Positions 26,541 to 34,727 of a DNA stretch of 64,000 nt are shown here, in pieces. A program made the position numbers and the translations under genes. Every line of letters starts with the position of its first letter. The stretch's first letter is position 1. This DNA comes from CALMKX01 sp036274895 (GTDB lineage: Bacteria; Acidobacteriota; Thermoanaerobaculia; Multivoradales; SZUA-115). The stretch spans positions 62,001 to 126,000 of the forward strand of contig DASUEU010000050.1 in assembly GCA_036274895.1 (NCBI GenBank), in the 5' to 3' direction. Below the pieces are notes generated by a model. The model saw only the letters and a list, made by a program, of their open reading frames with translations, ran no database searches and had not been told where the DNA came from.

Positions 26541-27059
26541 TCAGTAGCCAATGACCAGGACACCCTTGAGCGGCAGCTGCAGGCGACGGCTGGCGTATAG
26601 GGTCTCGAAGAAAGTCACGACGCGATCGAAATCCGGATTCTTGATCCCTGCCGCGAGATACATGTTGCGCACGGCGACGCAGAAGTAGTCCACGCCTTGC
26701 ATCATGCAAGCCTCGAACAGATCCTTGAGGAACTGATGATTGACCGTCGCCCGACCTGCCTCGACCTCGATCACGAAACGTCGCTCTCGGTGCCACGCAT
26801 CCACTCCAAAGGACTTCTCGATCTTGCCGTTGACGCCAAAGAGCACCGGTACGGAGACCTTTTCGTGCTTCTTCTTTCCGCTCTCGACCGAGAAACCAAG
26901 AGCCGACAAGTCGCGGGCTATCGTCAGTAACACTCCATTGCTGTCCAGGGTGCGCCGATCGGACGTAATGTCCTCCTCATGGTCCTGGAAGACCGAAACG
27001 ACCTGCGCGCACAGCTCTGGCGGCGCGTCGGACTTGGGGAAGTAGAACCAGTTGATCAC
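26541..27059 (-). CDS. hypothetical protein, possible PD-(D/E)XK nuclease-like fold
   Basis: 172 residues from a GTG. The central segment GVDAWHRERRFVIEVEAGRATVN, with Asp followed by ExE on a predicted beta strand, resembles the active-site core seen in restriction-endonuclease-like proteins (BglII-like), but the canonical Lys is not obvious. The rest is alpha/beta with FFETLYASRRLQLPLKGVLVIGY at the end. I do not recognise a named family. Its base composition is visibly less GC-rich than neighbouring genes and it has its own consensus-like promoter and a 130-base leader, suggesting acquisition by transfer. Confidence 0.6.
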   Translation of the reverse strand: MINWFYFPKSDAPPELCAQVVSVFQDHEEDITSDRRTLDSNGVLLTIARDLSALGFSVESGKKKHEKVSVPVLFGVNGKIEKSFGVDAWHRERRFVIEVEAGRATVNHQFLKDLFEACMMQGVDYFCVAVRNMYLAAGIKNPDFDRVVTFFETLYASRRLQLPLKGVLVIGY

Positions 27060-27197
27060 AGCGCGAGCGAGAGCCTGGGTGCCTCTGTTAGCTTCGCCAG
27101 GAGGGGAATCTGGCGACTTGGGCAGCGCTGGGCCGCCCGGGAAACCCCTGCGACGACGAGGGGCTGAGCAATGCCTTGTCTCCCTGTAGTTTCGGGA

Positions 27198-27226
27198 AAC
27201 CTAGCAACCGAGAATGTTGATGTCAA
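27198..27226 (-). promoter_or_regulatory. sigma-70 promoter of the hypothetical gene ending at 26541
   Basis: On the minus strand TTGACA (27221-27226), 17-base spacer, TAGGTT (27198-27203). It lies just beyond the terminator of the upstream metalloprotease gene, so the downstream gene is its own unit. Apart from this, 27060-27197 shows no gene. Confidence 0.68.
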
Positions 27227-27240
27227 CGGCGGAAGGGAGG

Positions 27241-27281
27241 TCACAAACCCGGGCCACTGGGCGGCGCACCCAGCAGCCCGG
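27241..27281 (-). terminator. intrinsic terminator of the metalloprotease gene
   Basis: CCGGGC (27249-27254) pairs with GCCCGG (27276-27281), and inside it CTGGG (27257-27261) with CCCAG (27269-27273). The minus-strand RNA continues as GUUUGUG. It lies 21 bases past the metalloprotease stop. Confidence 0.72.
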
Positions 27282-27301
27282 CGCTGCAAGTCCACCTGCC
27301 T

Positions 27302-30052
27302 CTAAGCCCGCCGCCGCATCAGCACCAGCCCGGCGCCGAGCAGCGCTACCACCAGCGCAGCCAAGCCCCAGACGCCGAGGGTCGGGATCTCCGGAGTGGC
27401 CGAGCCTGGGGAACCGAAGAAGCTGGGGGGCAGCGGGTCACCGTCGCCGACGTTCTGGAAGGTCCCGCCCGTTACCAGAGCCAGGTGCTCGAAGAACGCA
27501 GCGTCCGAGACCGCGCCCTCAGTTCGAGGCACGCCGAGCTCCCGATCGAAGGTGGACTCCGTCACGCTACCCCAGTAGCGGGCCTGGACCACGGCCAGGC
27601 CGGTGAGCCTGGTCTCGACGCGATCCTGCCACGAGCCCGGATCCCAGGGCGGACCTCCCCCGCTCCAGGGGCCGGCGCAAGGCCCGCTGCTGTTGTTCTC
27701 CTCGCCATCGCTCGAGACGGCAAGCTGCCGATCGCTGACTCCGGCACCGAGCCCAACGAACTGATCCCCGGCCGCGCACAGCGCCTCGGCCAGGGGAGTC
27801 AGGCCCGAGCAGCCGGTCGGAGAGAGCGCCGCGAGGGCTGCGGCGGCGAGGCTGGGATCCACGAAGCCGCCGGTCAGATCGCTCGGCGCATCGTCCGCGA
27901 AGGTCCAGACCGCGACCCAGGACCCGGCCGGGCGGGTCGCGACGAAATCCGCTACGTCCTGCTGCGCCAGGACCAGGGCATCCTCACACCGGGTGTTTCC
28001 CGTCGAGGGCCGCGTCGCGCTCATGGAGCCGGTTCGGTCCAGGAGGATCAGCAGGTGGCCCCCGGGAGCTGCGGGTGAGACGGTGAAGTTAGCGTTCGAG
28101 ATGTCGAAGAAGACGTTGCCGGCCCCCTTGACCTTGACCCTGGCTGTGGTGGTGGCCACCGCTGGGAGGTTGACCGTCTCCGACCCATCGTTGGGGGTCC
28201 CGCTGGCCAAGCGGAACGGGTAAGTCATGCCGCCGTCGATCGACAACGAGATGTCCACCGCCGCCGCGCCGACCGGCGCCGCCGTGGTGCTGGCCACGTC
28301 CCAGCTCACCGTAGCCTGGTCGACGAGCGTCTCCCCGCCGTTGGGCGCGTTGACCTCGAAGGGCCCGGAGCTGGTGGTGGAGGTGATGGTGGTCGAGTCC
28401 TTGCTCTCTCGCCCCCCTCCGGCGTGGTTGTCGCGCACGGTGACCTGGAAGGTCAGGGTGCGATCCGTCACCGGGAGAGTCTCGCCGACGGACGAGCTCC
28501 CCGAAAGCAGTGCCGGCAGCTTCGGGAACACCCGGACCGGGTTCGAGGTCGGGTCGAAGGAGCGAAAGATCGGCTGGACCCCGTCGTCGCCGGTGGCCAG
28601 AGGCTCTTGAGTTCCCAGGTCGAACTGCTCCCAGGTGAAGGTGAGCGGGTCGCCGTCGGAATCTGTACCGTTCTGGGCCTCGAGCTCGAAAGGCGTGCCG
28701 ACGGGAATGGTGTAGCTCGAGCCGGCATCGACCGTGGGGGCCGAGGGGTTCACGCCAGGGTCGCTGGTGAAGCAGTTGCCGGCCCCGGCAACGAAGGAGA
28801 GGATCTGGTCCAGACTCCTCCGGTGGAAGTAGGCGTCGCTGTTCCCTTGAAGATTGTCCGTCAAGCAGATCCCCGCGTAGCTCATGATCGTCGAGCCGCT
28901 GCCCGGCTCGTAGGACGCCCCGGTCGTCCAGGCGTTGAGGCAGTTGCCGGCCTCGCCATTGAAGCTGTGATGACCGCCGAACTGATGTCCCATCTCGTGA
29001 GCCACGTAGTCGATGTCAAAGGCATCGCCTTGCGGTGGGTTGCCGTGCGTGCAGCCTTGTGCCTTGACGGCGCTGTCGCACACGCTGCGGAGCTTGCCTT
29101 TCCCTGCCCCTCCCAAGCCGAACACGTGCCCGATATCGTAGTTGGCGTTGCCGATCACGGTGTCGACGTTGACCTGGTTCTGGCTCCACATGGCGGGGCA
29201 GTTGCCATTGGTATAGGGGTCAGACGTCCCGTCGGTATAGATCAAGTCCATGTTGTCGGCAACGAGCTCGAGTCGAACGGAGAAGTCCCGCTCGTAGACC
29301 TGGTTGACCCGGTTGATGGTGGTCACGACCGCTGCCTGCGCAGCCGCGACGGTGCCCCCTTGATCCTGGGTGTACTCCCCCGTGGCCGCCACGGCCAGGC
29401 GGTAGCGGCGCAGGGCACCGCTGGTGTCTCCTCGCAGGGACACCCCCTGCGGCGGTGCCTCGCCGTGGACCTCGCACTCGAAAGGCGCCTCGCGGGTCAA
29501 GTCGGCGCGCAGGTAGCTGATGTAGAGCGCCCGATCCCCCTTCCAGTAAGGGTCGATGAAGTACGTGCCCTCCGGCGACTCGATCATCGCGTGGAAGCCA
29601 TCCGGGCCGCCCCAGTCGAAGCGGCCCCGGGCCGAGGGCCGGTCGATGCCTCGGGCCAGGTAGGTCTGCATGGGCCAGCCGAGGGCCGCCATGCGGGCCG
29701 CCAGCTCGGGCGCCATCACCGGCGAAGCGACCACCTCGAAGCGCTCGAGAGTGCCATCCGGCCGGGGCAGAGACAGCCAAACCGGAGCCCGAGACCCGTC
29801 CCGCTCGTCGGGAGCGCTCGCGAGGCTCCGCTCCAGTCGGGCCGCGTCCAGGGCGAAAGCGGCGAAGCGCTGCGGCCGGATCCAGGGCCGGCTGCCTGGG
29901 GCCTGGCGGCGCTCCAGCTCCTCAGCGGTCAGGCGGGTCCAGGTCCCAGCGCTCGATGAGCCCTGAGCGCTTGCAGGTCCATTGCCCAAAGTGGCGACGA
30001 CAGCCATGGCGGCTGCGGCCAGCAGGGTGAAGCGAAGCCATCTCCTCCACAT
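27302..30052 (-). CDS. secreted reprolysin-like metallopeptidase with VWA-like domain and IPTL-CTERM tail
   Basis: 916 residues from the ATG at 30052, which has AAGGAG eight bases upstream. A signal peptide (FTLLAAAAMAVVATLGNGPASA) and propeptide region precede the zinc protease domain with HEMGHQFGGHHSF (HExxHxxGxxH) and the Met-turn TIMSYAG. A PKD-like segment follows (TVDAGSSYTIPVGTPFELEA), then a fibronectin-like region. Next is a VWA-like domain (LLILLDRTGSMSATRP with a MIDAS-like DxTGS). The protein ends in IPTLGVWG, a hydrophobic helix and LMRRRA: a textbook IPTL-CTERM sorting signal read by exosortase H-type enzymes. Likely surface-anchored or released after sorting. Confidence 0.92.
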   Translation of the reverse strand: MWRRWLRFTLLAAAAMAVVATLGNGPASAQGSSSAGTWTRLTAEELERRQAPGSRPWIRPQRFAAFALDAARLERSLASAPDERDGSRAPVWLSLPRPDGTLERFEVVASPVMAPELAARMAALGWPMQTYLARGIDRPSARGRFDWGGPDGFHAMIESPEGTYFIDPYWKGDRALYISYLRADLTREAPFECEVHGEAPPQGVSLRGDTSGALRRYRLAVAATGEYTQDQGGTVAAAQAAVVTTINRVNQVYERDFSVRLELVADNMDLIYTDGTSDPYTNGNCPAMWSQNQVNVDTVIGNANYDIGHVFGLGGAGKGKLRSVCDSAVKAQGCTHGNPPQGDAFDIDYVAHEMGHQFGGHHSFNGEAGNCLNAWTTGASYEPGSGSTIMSYAGICLTDNLQGNSDAYFHRRSLDQILSFVAGAGNCFTSDPGVNPSAPTVDAGSSYTIPVGTPFELEAQNGTDSDGDPLTFTWEQFDLGTQEPLATGDDGVQPIFRSFDPTSNPVRVFPKLPALLSGSSSVGETLPVTDRTLTFQVTVRDNHAGGGRESKDSTTITSTTSSGPFEVNAPNGGETLVDQATVSWDVASTTAAPVGAAAVDISLSIDGGMTYPFRLASGTPNDGSETVNLPAVATTTARVKVKGAGNVFFDISNANFTVSPAAPGGHLLILLDRTGSMSATRPSTGNTRCEDALVLAQQDVADFVATRPAGSWVAVWTFADDAPSDLTGGFVDPSLAAAALAALSPTGCSGLTPLAEALCAAGDQFVGLGAGVSDRQLAVSSDGEENNSSGPCAGPWSGGGPPWDPGSWQDRVETRLTGLAVVQARYWGSVTESTFDRELGVPRTEGAVSDAAFFEHLALVTGGTFQNVGDGDPLPPSFFGSPGSATPEIPTLGVWGLAALVVALLGAGLVLMRRRA

Positions 30053-30293
30053 CGCGGAATCTCCTTGCCGGTTTACGGCGAAAGCTCTACTTCTGGGCAC
30101 TGACACCAATTTCCACTCTTCGGTTGGCTCGTAGGGAAAGATTTTCATCACTTCTGACTAATGAGACGTGCAGGAACCTCGTGGTTCCTCACCCCCCTGC
30201 AACCTCCGCCCGCCCGCCCCGTACAGACCGGGTTGGGGGGTGTGTCCCCCGTTCACCCCTAGAGCTTCGGACCATCTCGAGAAAGGGGCTCCT
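30053..30293. other. divergent intergenic region
   Basis: No gene supported here. It holds the 5' flanks of the leftward metalloprotease gene and the rightward amidohydrolase operon. A small perfect hairpin, AGGAACC-TCGT-GGTTCCT (30172-30189), is the only clear structure. No convincing -35/-10 pair was found. Confidence 0.5.
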
Positions 30294-33200
30294 TTGTCGG
30301 CTCAAGCCTCGCCTCCCGCTTTGCGACTCGTCAGCTTCCTCGGCCTCGGGGCTGTGCTCGCGGCCAGCGCCCTCGGCACCCCCCGGGCGGCGCCGCAGAT
30401 CGGCCTCCACCACGCGCCGCCACCGCTGGTTGCGCTGGTGGGCGCAACCGTGGTGGCCTCGCCCACCGAGACCCTCGAGAAGGCCACTCTGGTGATCGAA
30501 GATGGCCGGGTGGTGGCCGTGGGCCGGGACCTCGCTCCGCCGGCCGGAGCCCTGGTGGTGGACGTGGCCGGAAAGTGGATCTACCCGGGCTTCGTCGACC
30601 CCGTGGCCGAGTACGGCCTGCCGGCCACGGAGAAGGCCGAGCGCAGCCGGCGCCGCGACCGTGGCCCCAAACCCCTGCGCGACCCCAAGGGAGCCCTCTC
30701 CTGGAACGAGGCGATCCACCCCGAGCGCCGCTGGGTGGACTCCTTCACCCCCGACGCCGAGACCGCCCGCGCCTTTTTCGAGCGCGGCGTCACCACCGTG
30801 GCCTCGGGCAAGCGGGACGGCATTCTGCGCGGCAGGAGCTTCGTGGTCTCCTTGGGCGAGGGCACCCCGGACGAGCTGGTGCTCGACGCCGAGAGCTTCC
30901 ACTGGGGGTCCTTCGACAAGGGCTCCTCCACCCAGGACTACCCCGACTCCCAGATGGGCGCCATCGCCCTGCTGCGCCAGACTTTCCTCGACGCTCGCTG
31001 GTACGGCGAGGCCCAGGCCGCCTTCCGCGCCAACCCCGCCCAGGGCAAGCCGCCGGCCGATCTCTCGCTCGAGGCCCTGGCGCAGAACCGCGAGCCGATC
31101 GTCTTCGAGAGCGGCGATCACCAGGCCCTGCTACGCGCGGCCCGCATCGGCCGCGAGATGAACGTGCCGCTGATCCACGTCGGCAGCCAGATGGAGTACG
31201 CCGAGCTGGCCGCGATCACCCGCCTCGGGGCGCCGATCTTGCTCCCGCTGACGCTTCCCGCCACCCCGGACGTGACCACGGTCGATGCCGAGCGCGATGT
31301 CTCTCTCGCCAACTTGCGGCATTGGGATCAGGCTCCCTCGAACCCCCAGTTGCTGGCCCGGGAGGGCGTGCGCTTCGCCTTCACCGGTGCCGGCCTGGGC
31401 GACCGAGACGACGCCTTCGAGAACCTGCGCCGCTTCATCGAGCGGGGCTTGCCCAAGGCCACGGCCCTGGCCGCCCTGACCACCGTGCCCGCCGAACTGC
31501 TGGGCGTGGCCGGCCAGGTCGGCTCCCTCGCCGCGGGCCGCCGCGCGGACTTTCTCATCACCAGCGGCGACCTCCTCGCCGATGAGGAGACGCGCATCCT
31601 CTCGGTGTGGATCGGTGGCAAACCGGCCCAGCTGAACGAGGCCCTCGATCAGGTGGATTTCAACGGCCGCTACCGCCTCACCCTGGCCGGCCGCAGCTTC
31701 GAGCTCTCCCTCTTCGGCGAGGAGGGTCACTACTTCGGCTCCCTCGAAGCCGGTAAGGACAAGAAGAGGCAGGAGGCAGACGCCGAGGAGGTCGAGGCCG
31801 GTGTGGACCGGCTCACCTTCGCCGCCGAGCTGGCCGGGCTCGGCGGACCAGCCGGGGTGACCCGCTTCCGACTGATTTCCAGGGCGGGCCAGCTCGAGGG
31901 CCGGGCCGACCTGGCCGACGGCTCGGTGGCACCGGTGGCCGTGGCGAGGCTGCCCGAACCGACCGGCGACAAGCCCAAGGGCCGCTGGGACCGCGACGAG
32001 AAGAAGGACGAGGCTCCGGACACCGCCCCCATCGCCCGGCGGACCTCACCGCTGGTGCCCTTTGGCTACACCTCCGTGCCCCAGGCCGAGGACGTGCTGG
32101 TCAAGAACGCCACGGTGTGGACCTCCGGCCCGGCCGGGGTGCTCTCCCCGGGTGACCTGCTGGTGGTGGGCGGCAAGATCGCCGCCGTCGGCCGCAACCT
32201 CACCGCCCCCCCGGGAGCGCGGGTGATCGACGGCACCGGCCGTCACTTGACCGCCGGCCTGATCGACGAGCACTCCCACCTGGCGATCGCCAACAACGTC
32301 AACGAGGGCTCCCACGCCATCACCGCCGAGGTGCGCATCGGTGACGTCATCGACCCCGAGGACGTGGGCGTCTACCGGGCCCTGGCCGGCGGCACCACCG
32401 CCGCCCAGCTGTTGCACGGCTCGGCCAACCCGATCGGCGGCCAGGCGGCGATCGTCAAACATCGCTGGGGACGGGGCGCCGATGCCTTGGCCGTCGCCGA
32501 CGCGCCCCCCACCATCAAGCTGGCCCTGGGCGAGAACGTCAAGCAGGCCAACTGGGGGGACGCCTTCCGCAGCCGCTACCCCCAAACCCGCATGGGCGTC
32601 GAGACTTTGATGCGAGACGCCTTCCTGGCCGCCCGGGACTATGGCCAGGAGCACCGCCGCTACCAGGCCCTGCCCCCCGCCGAGCGCGGCCGCGCCGTGC
32701 CGCCCCGGCGGGATCTCCAGCTCGAGACCCTGCTCGAGATCCTCGAGGGCCGGCGCTTCACCCACGTCCACTCCTACGTGCAGTCCGAGATGCTGATGCT
32801 GATGCGCCTGGCCGAAGAGCTGGGCTTCCGGGTGCAGACCTTCACCCACGTGCTCGAAGGCTACAAGGTGGCCCGCGAGATGGCCGCCCACGGCGCGGCG
32901 GCCTCCTCTTTCGCCGACTGGTGGGCCTACAAGTTCGAGGTCTGGGACGCCATCCCCGGCAACCCCTGCCTGCTCACCGACGCCGGGGTGGTCACCTCGA
33001 TCAACTCCGACTCGGGGGAGGCCATCCGCCGGCTCAACCAGGAAGCCGCCAAGGCCATCACCCACTGCGGCATGGCACCCGAGAAGGCCCTCGAGATGGT
33101 CACCATCAACCCGGCGCGCCAGCTCAGGATCGACAAGTGGGTGGGCAGCCTCGAGCCCGGCAAGGACGCCGACTTCGTGATCTGGAACGACCATCCGCTG

Positions 33201-33431
33201 TCGACCTTCAGCCGTCCGGACGAGACCTGGGTGGACGGCGCCCGCCTCTTCAGCCGCGAGGCCGACGCGGCGGAACGCCTCGCCCTCGCCGCCGAGCGCC
33301 GGGCCCTGGTGGCCAAGGCCCTGGCGGCGAAGCTTCGGGGCGGCGGCGGCAAGGGCTGGGACGAGAAGATGAAGCATCCCAACTGGCATTGCGATGACAT
33401 CGCGGGGGTGAGCCATGAGCGCACGCACTGA
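30294..33431 (+). CDS. fused double amidohydrolase (COG1228-like), N-terminal half metal site lost
   Basis: 1045 residues from a TTG at 30294, chosen because AAAGGGG lies upstream and a signal peptide (LRLVSFLGLGAVLAASALG) follows. Two amidohydrolase modules in tandem. In the first (residues ~45-480) the usual HxH after PGF-D is replaced by DPVAEYG, so the metal site is gone. In the second (~590-1020) GLIDEHSHLA has HxH, with IKLALGEN (Lys), HVHSY and FTHVLEG (His) and INSDSGE (Asp), so it should bind metal. Exported; substrate unknown, possibly a peptide- or amide-type hydrolase. The next gene overlaps by 17 bases. Confidence 0.88.
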   Translation: MSAQASPPALRLVSFLGLGAVLAASALGTPRAAPQIGLHHAPPPLVALVGATVVASPTETLEKATLVIEDGRVVAVGRDLAPPAGALVVDVAGKWIYPGFVDPVAEYGLPATEKAERSRRRDRGPKPLRDPKGALSWNEAIHPERRWVDSFTPDAETARAFFERGVTTVASGKRDGILRGRSFVVSLGEGTPDELVLDAESFHWGSFDKGSSTQDYPDSQMGAIALLRQTFLDARWYGEAQAAFRANPAQGKPPADLSLEALAQNREPIVFESGDHQALLRAARIGREMNVPLIHVGSQMEYAELAAITRLGAPILLPLTLPATPDVTTVDAERDVSLANLRHWDQAPSNPQLLAREGVRFAFTGAGLGDRDDAFENLRRFIERGLPKATALAALTTVPAELLGVAGQVGSLAAGRRADFLITSGDLLADEETRILSVWIGGKPAQLNEALDQVDFNGRYRLTLAGRSFELSLFGEEGHYFGSLEAGKDKKRQEADAEEVEAGVDRLTFAAELAGLGGPAGVTRFRLISRAGQLEGRADLADGSVAPVAVARLPEPTGDKPKGRWDRDEKKDEAPDTAPIARRTSPLVPFGYTSVPQAEDVLVKNATVWTSGPAGVLSPGDLLVVGGKIAAVGRNLTAPPGARVIDGTGRHLTAGLIDEHSHLAIANNVNEGSHAITAEVRIGDVIDPEDVGVYRALAGGTTAAQLLHGSANPIGGQAAIVKHRWGRGADALAVADAPPTIKLALGENVKQANWGDAFRSRYPQTRMGVETLMRDAFLAARDYGQEHRRYQALPPAERGRAVPPRRDLQLETLLEILEGRRFTHVHSYVQSEMLMLMRLAEELGFRVQTFTHVLEGYKVAREMAAHGAAASSFADWWAYKFEVWDAIPGNPCLLTDAGVVTSINSDSGEAIRRLNQEAAKAITHCGMAPEKALEMVTINPARQLRIDKWVGSLEPGKDADFVIWNDHPLSTFSRPDETWVDGARLFSREADAAERLALAAERRALVAKALAAKLRGGGGKGWDEKMKHPNWHCDDIAGVSHERTH

Positions 33432-34725
33432 GAGCCGCATCCTCTTCACCCTGCTGGCGGCCCTGGTCGGGGTGGGAGCCGCGCAGGCCCACCCCTTCGT
33501 GCCGGGTGCAGCCCAGAGCCGGCCCATCCTGCTCCAGGGTGGCGACCTCTACACCGTCTCCCACGGCGTGCTGCCGGCGACCGACCTGCTCTTCGAAGGC
33601 GGGAAGATCGTGGCCATCGGCCCCGGTCTCGCGGCGCCCGCCGGTGCCCAGGTGTTCGACGTCCGGGGCAAGCGGGTCTATCCCGGCCTGATCGCCGCCG
33701 CGACCCAGCTCGGCCTGACCGAGATCGGCGCCGTGCGCGCCACCAGCGACTACGACGAGACGGGGGCGATCAGCCCCGAGGCCTGGGCCGGCACCGCCTT
33801 CAACTCCGACTCCGAGCTGATCCCGGTCGCCCGCCGCCATGGCGTCACCACCGCACAGGTGGCGCCCTCCGGCGGGCTCTTGCCGGGCCGCTCGGGCATC
33901 TTCCAGCTCGACGGCTGGACCCGCGAGGACGCCGCCGTGCGCGCCGTCGACGGCGTCTACCTCTCCTGGCCGGGGGTCTCGGTGTTCAACCTTTCCTTGC
34001 TGCCGCCGGCCGAGGAGCAGAGGAAGCAGATCGCCGAGGCCAACGCGCTCCTGGAGCGCGCCTTCACCGAGGCCCGCGCCTACCACCTCGCCCGCACGGC
34101 CGGCGAGACCGGGACCACCGATCTGCGCTGGGAGGCCATGCGGCCTCTCTTCCGCGGCGAGATCCCCCTCTTCGTCGAGGCCGACGATCCGCGGCAGATC
34201 GAAGCCGCGGTGGCGTTCTGCCGCAAGCAGGGGGTGCGGATGGTGCTGGTCGGAGGCCGTGAGTCCCACCTGGTGGCCAGCGTGCTCCGCGAGGCCAAGG
34301 TGCCCGTTCTCCTGCCCCCCACCACCGAGGTGGCCTACCGCGACGACGACGCCTACGACCACGCCTACCGCCTGCCGGCCCTGCTCCACGAGGCCGGGGT
34401 CAGCTTCGCCCTCTCCTACACCGGCGGCAGCGCCTGGGACGTGCGCAACCTGCCCTTCCAGGCCGGCATCGCCGCCGGCTTCGGCTTGCCCAAGGAGGTG
34501 GCCTTGCGGTCCATCACCCTGTCCGCGGCGGAGATCCTGGGCATCGCCGACCGGCAGGGTTCTCTCGAGGTCGGCAAGTCCGCCACCCTCTTCGTTTCCG
34601 ACGGTGACGTGCTCGATCCGCTCACCCAACGCGTCACCCGCGTCTTCATCGAGGGCCGCGCCGTCGACCTCGACAACCGCCACGAGCAGCTGTACCGGAA
34701 GTACCGCGTGAAGATTGGAGAATGA
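33415..34725 (+). CDS. amidohydrolase-like protein, metal site missing
   Basis: 436 residues. A signal peptide (LFTLLAALVGVGAAQAHPF) is followed by a composite beta domain (GGDLYTVSHGVLPATDLLFEGGKIVAIG) and an amidohydrolase barrel, ending in the family's SLEVGKSATLFVSDGDVLD. At the position of HxH it reads PGLIAAATQLG, and later His and Asp ligands are also not in place. Probably a non-catalytic partner of the preceding enzyme (inference). It overlaps the preceding gene by 17 bases and abuts the propeller gene, so all three are translationally coupled. Confidence 0.85.
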   Translation: MSARTESRILFTLLAALVGVGAAQAHPFVPGAAQSRPILLQGGDLYTVSHGVLPATDLLFEGGKIVAIGPGLAAPAGAQVFDVRGKRVYPGLIAAATQLGLTEIGAVRATSDYDETGAISPEAWAGTAFNSDSELIPVARRHGVTTAQVAPSGGLLPGRSGIFQLDGWTREDAAVRAVDGVYLSWPGVSVFNLSLLPPAEEQRKQIAEANALLERAFTEARAYHLARTAGETGTTDLRWEAMRPLFRGEIPLFVEADDPRQIEAAVAFCRKQGVRMVLVGGRESHLVASVLREAKVPVLLPPTTEVAYRDDDAYDHAYRLPALLHEAGVSFALSYTGGSAWDVRNLPFQAGIAAGFGLPKEVALRSITLSAAEILGIADRQGSLEVGKSATLFVSDGDVLDPLTQRVTRVFIEGRAVDLDNRHEQLYRKYRVKIGE

Positions 34726-34727
34726 GA

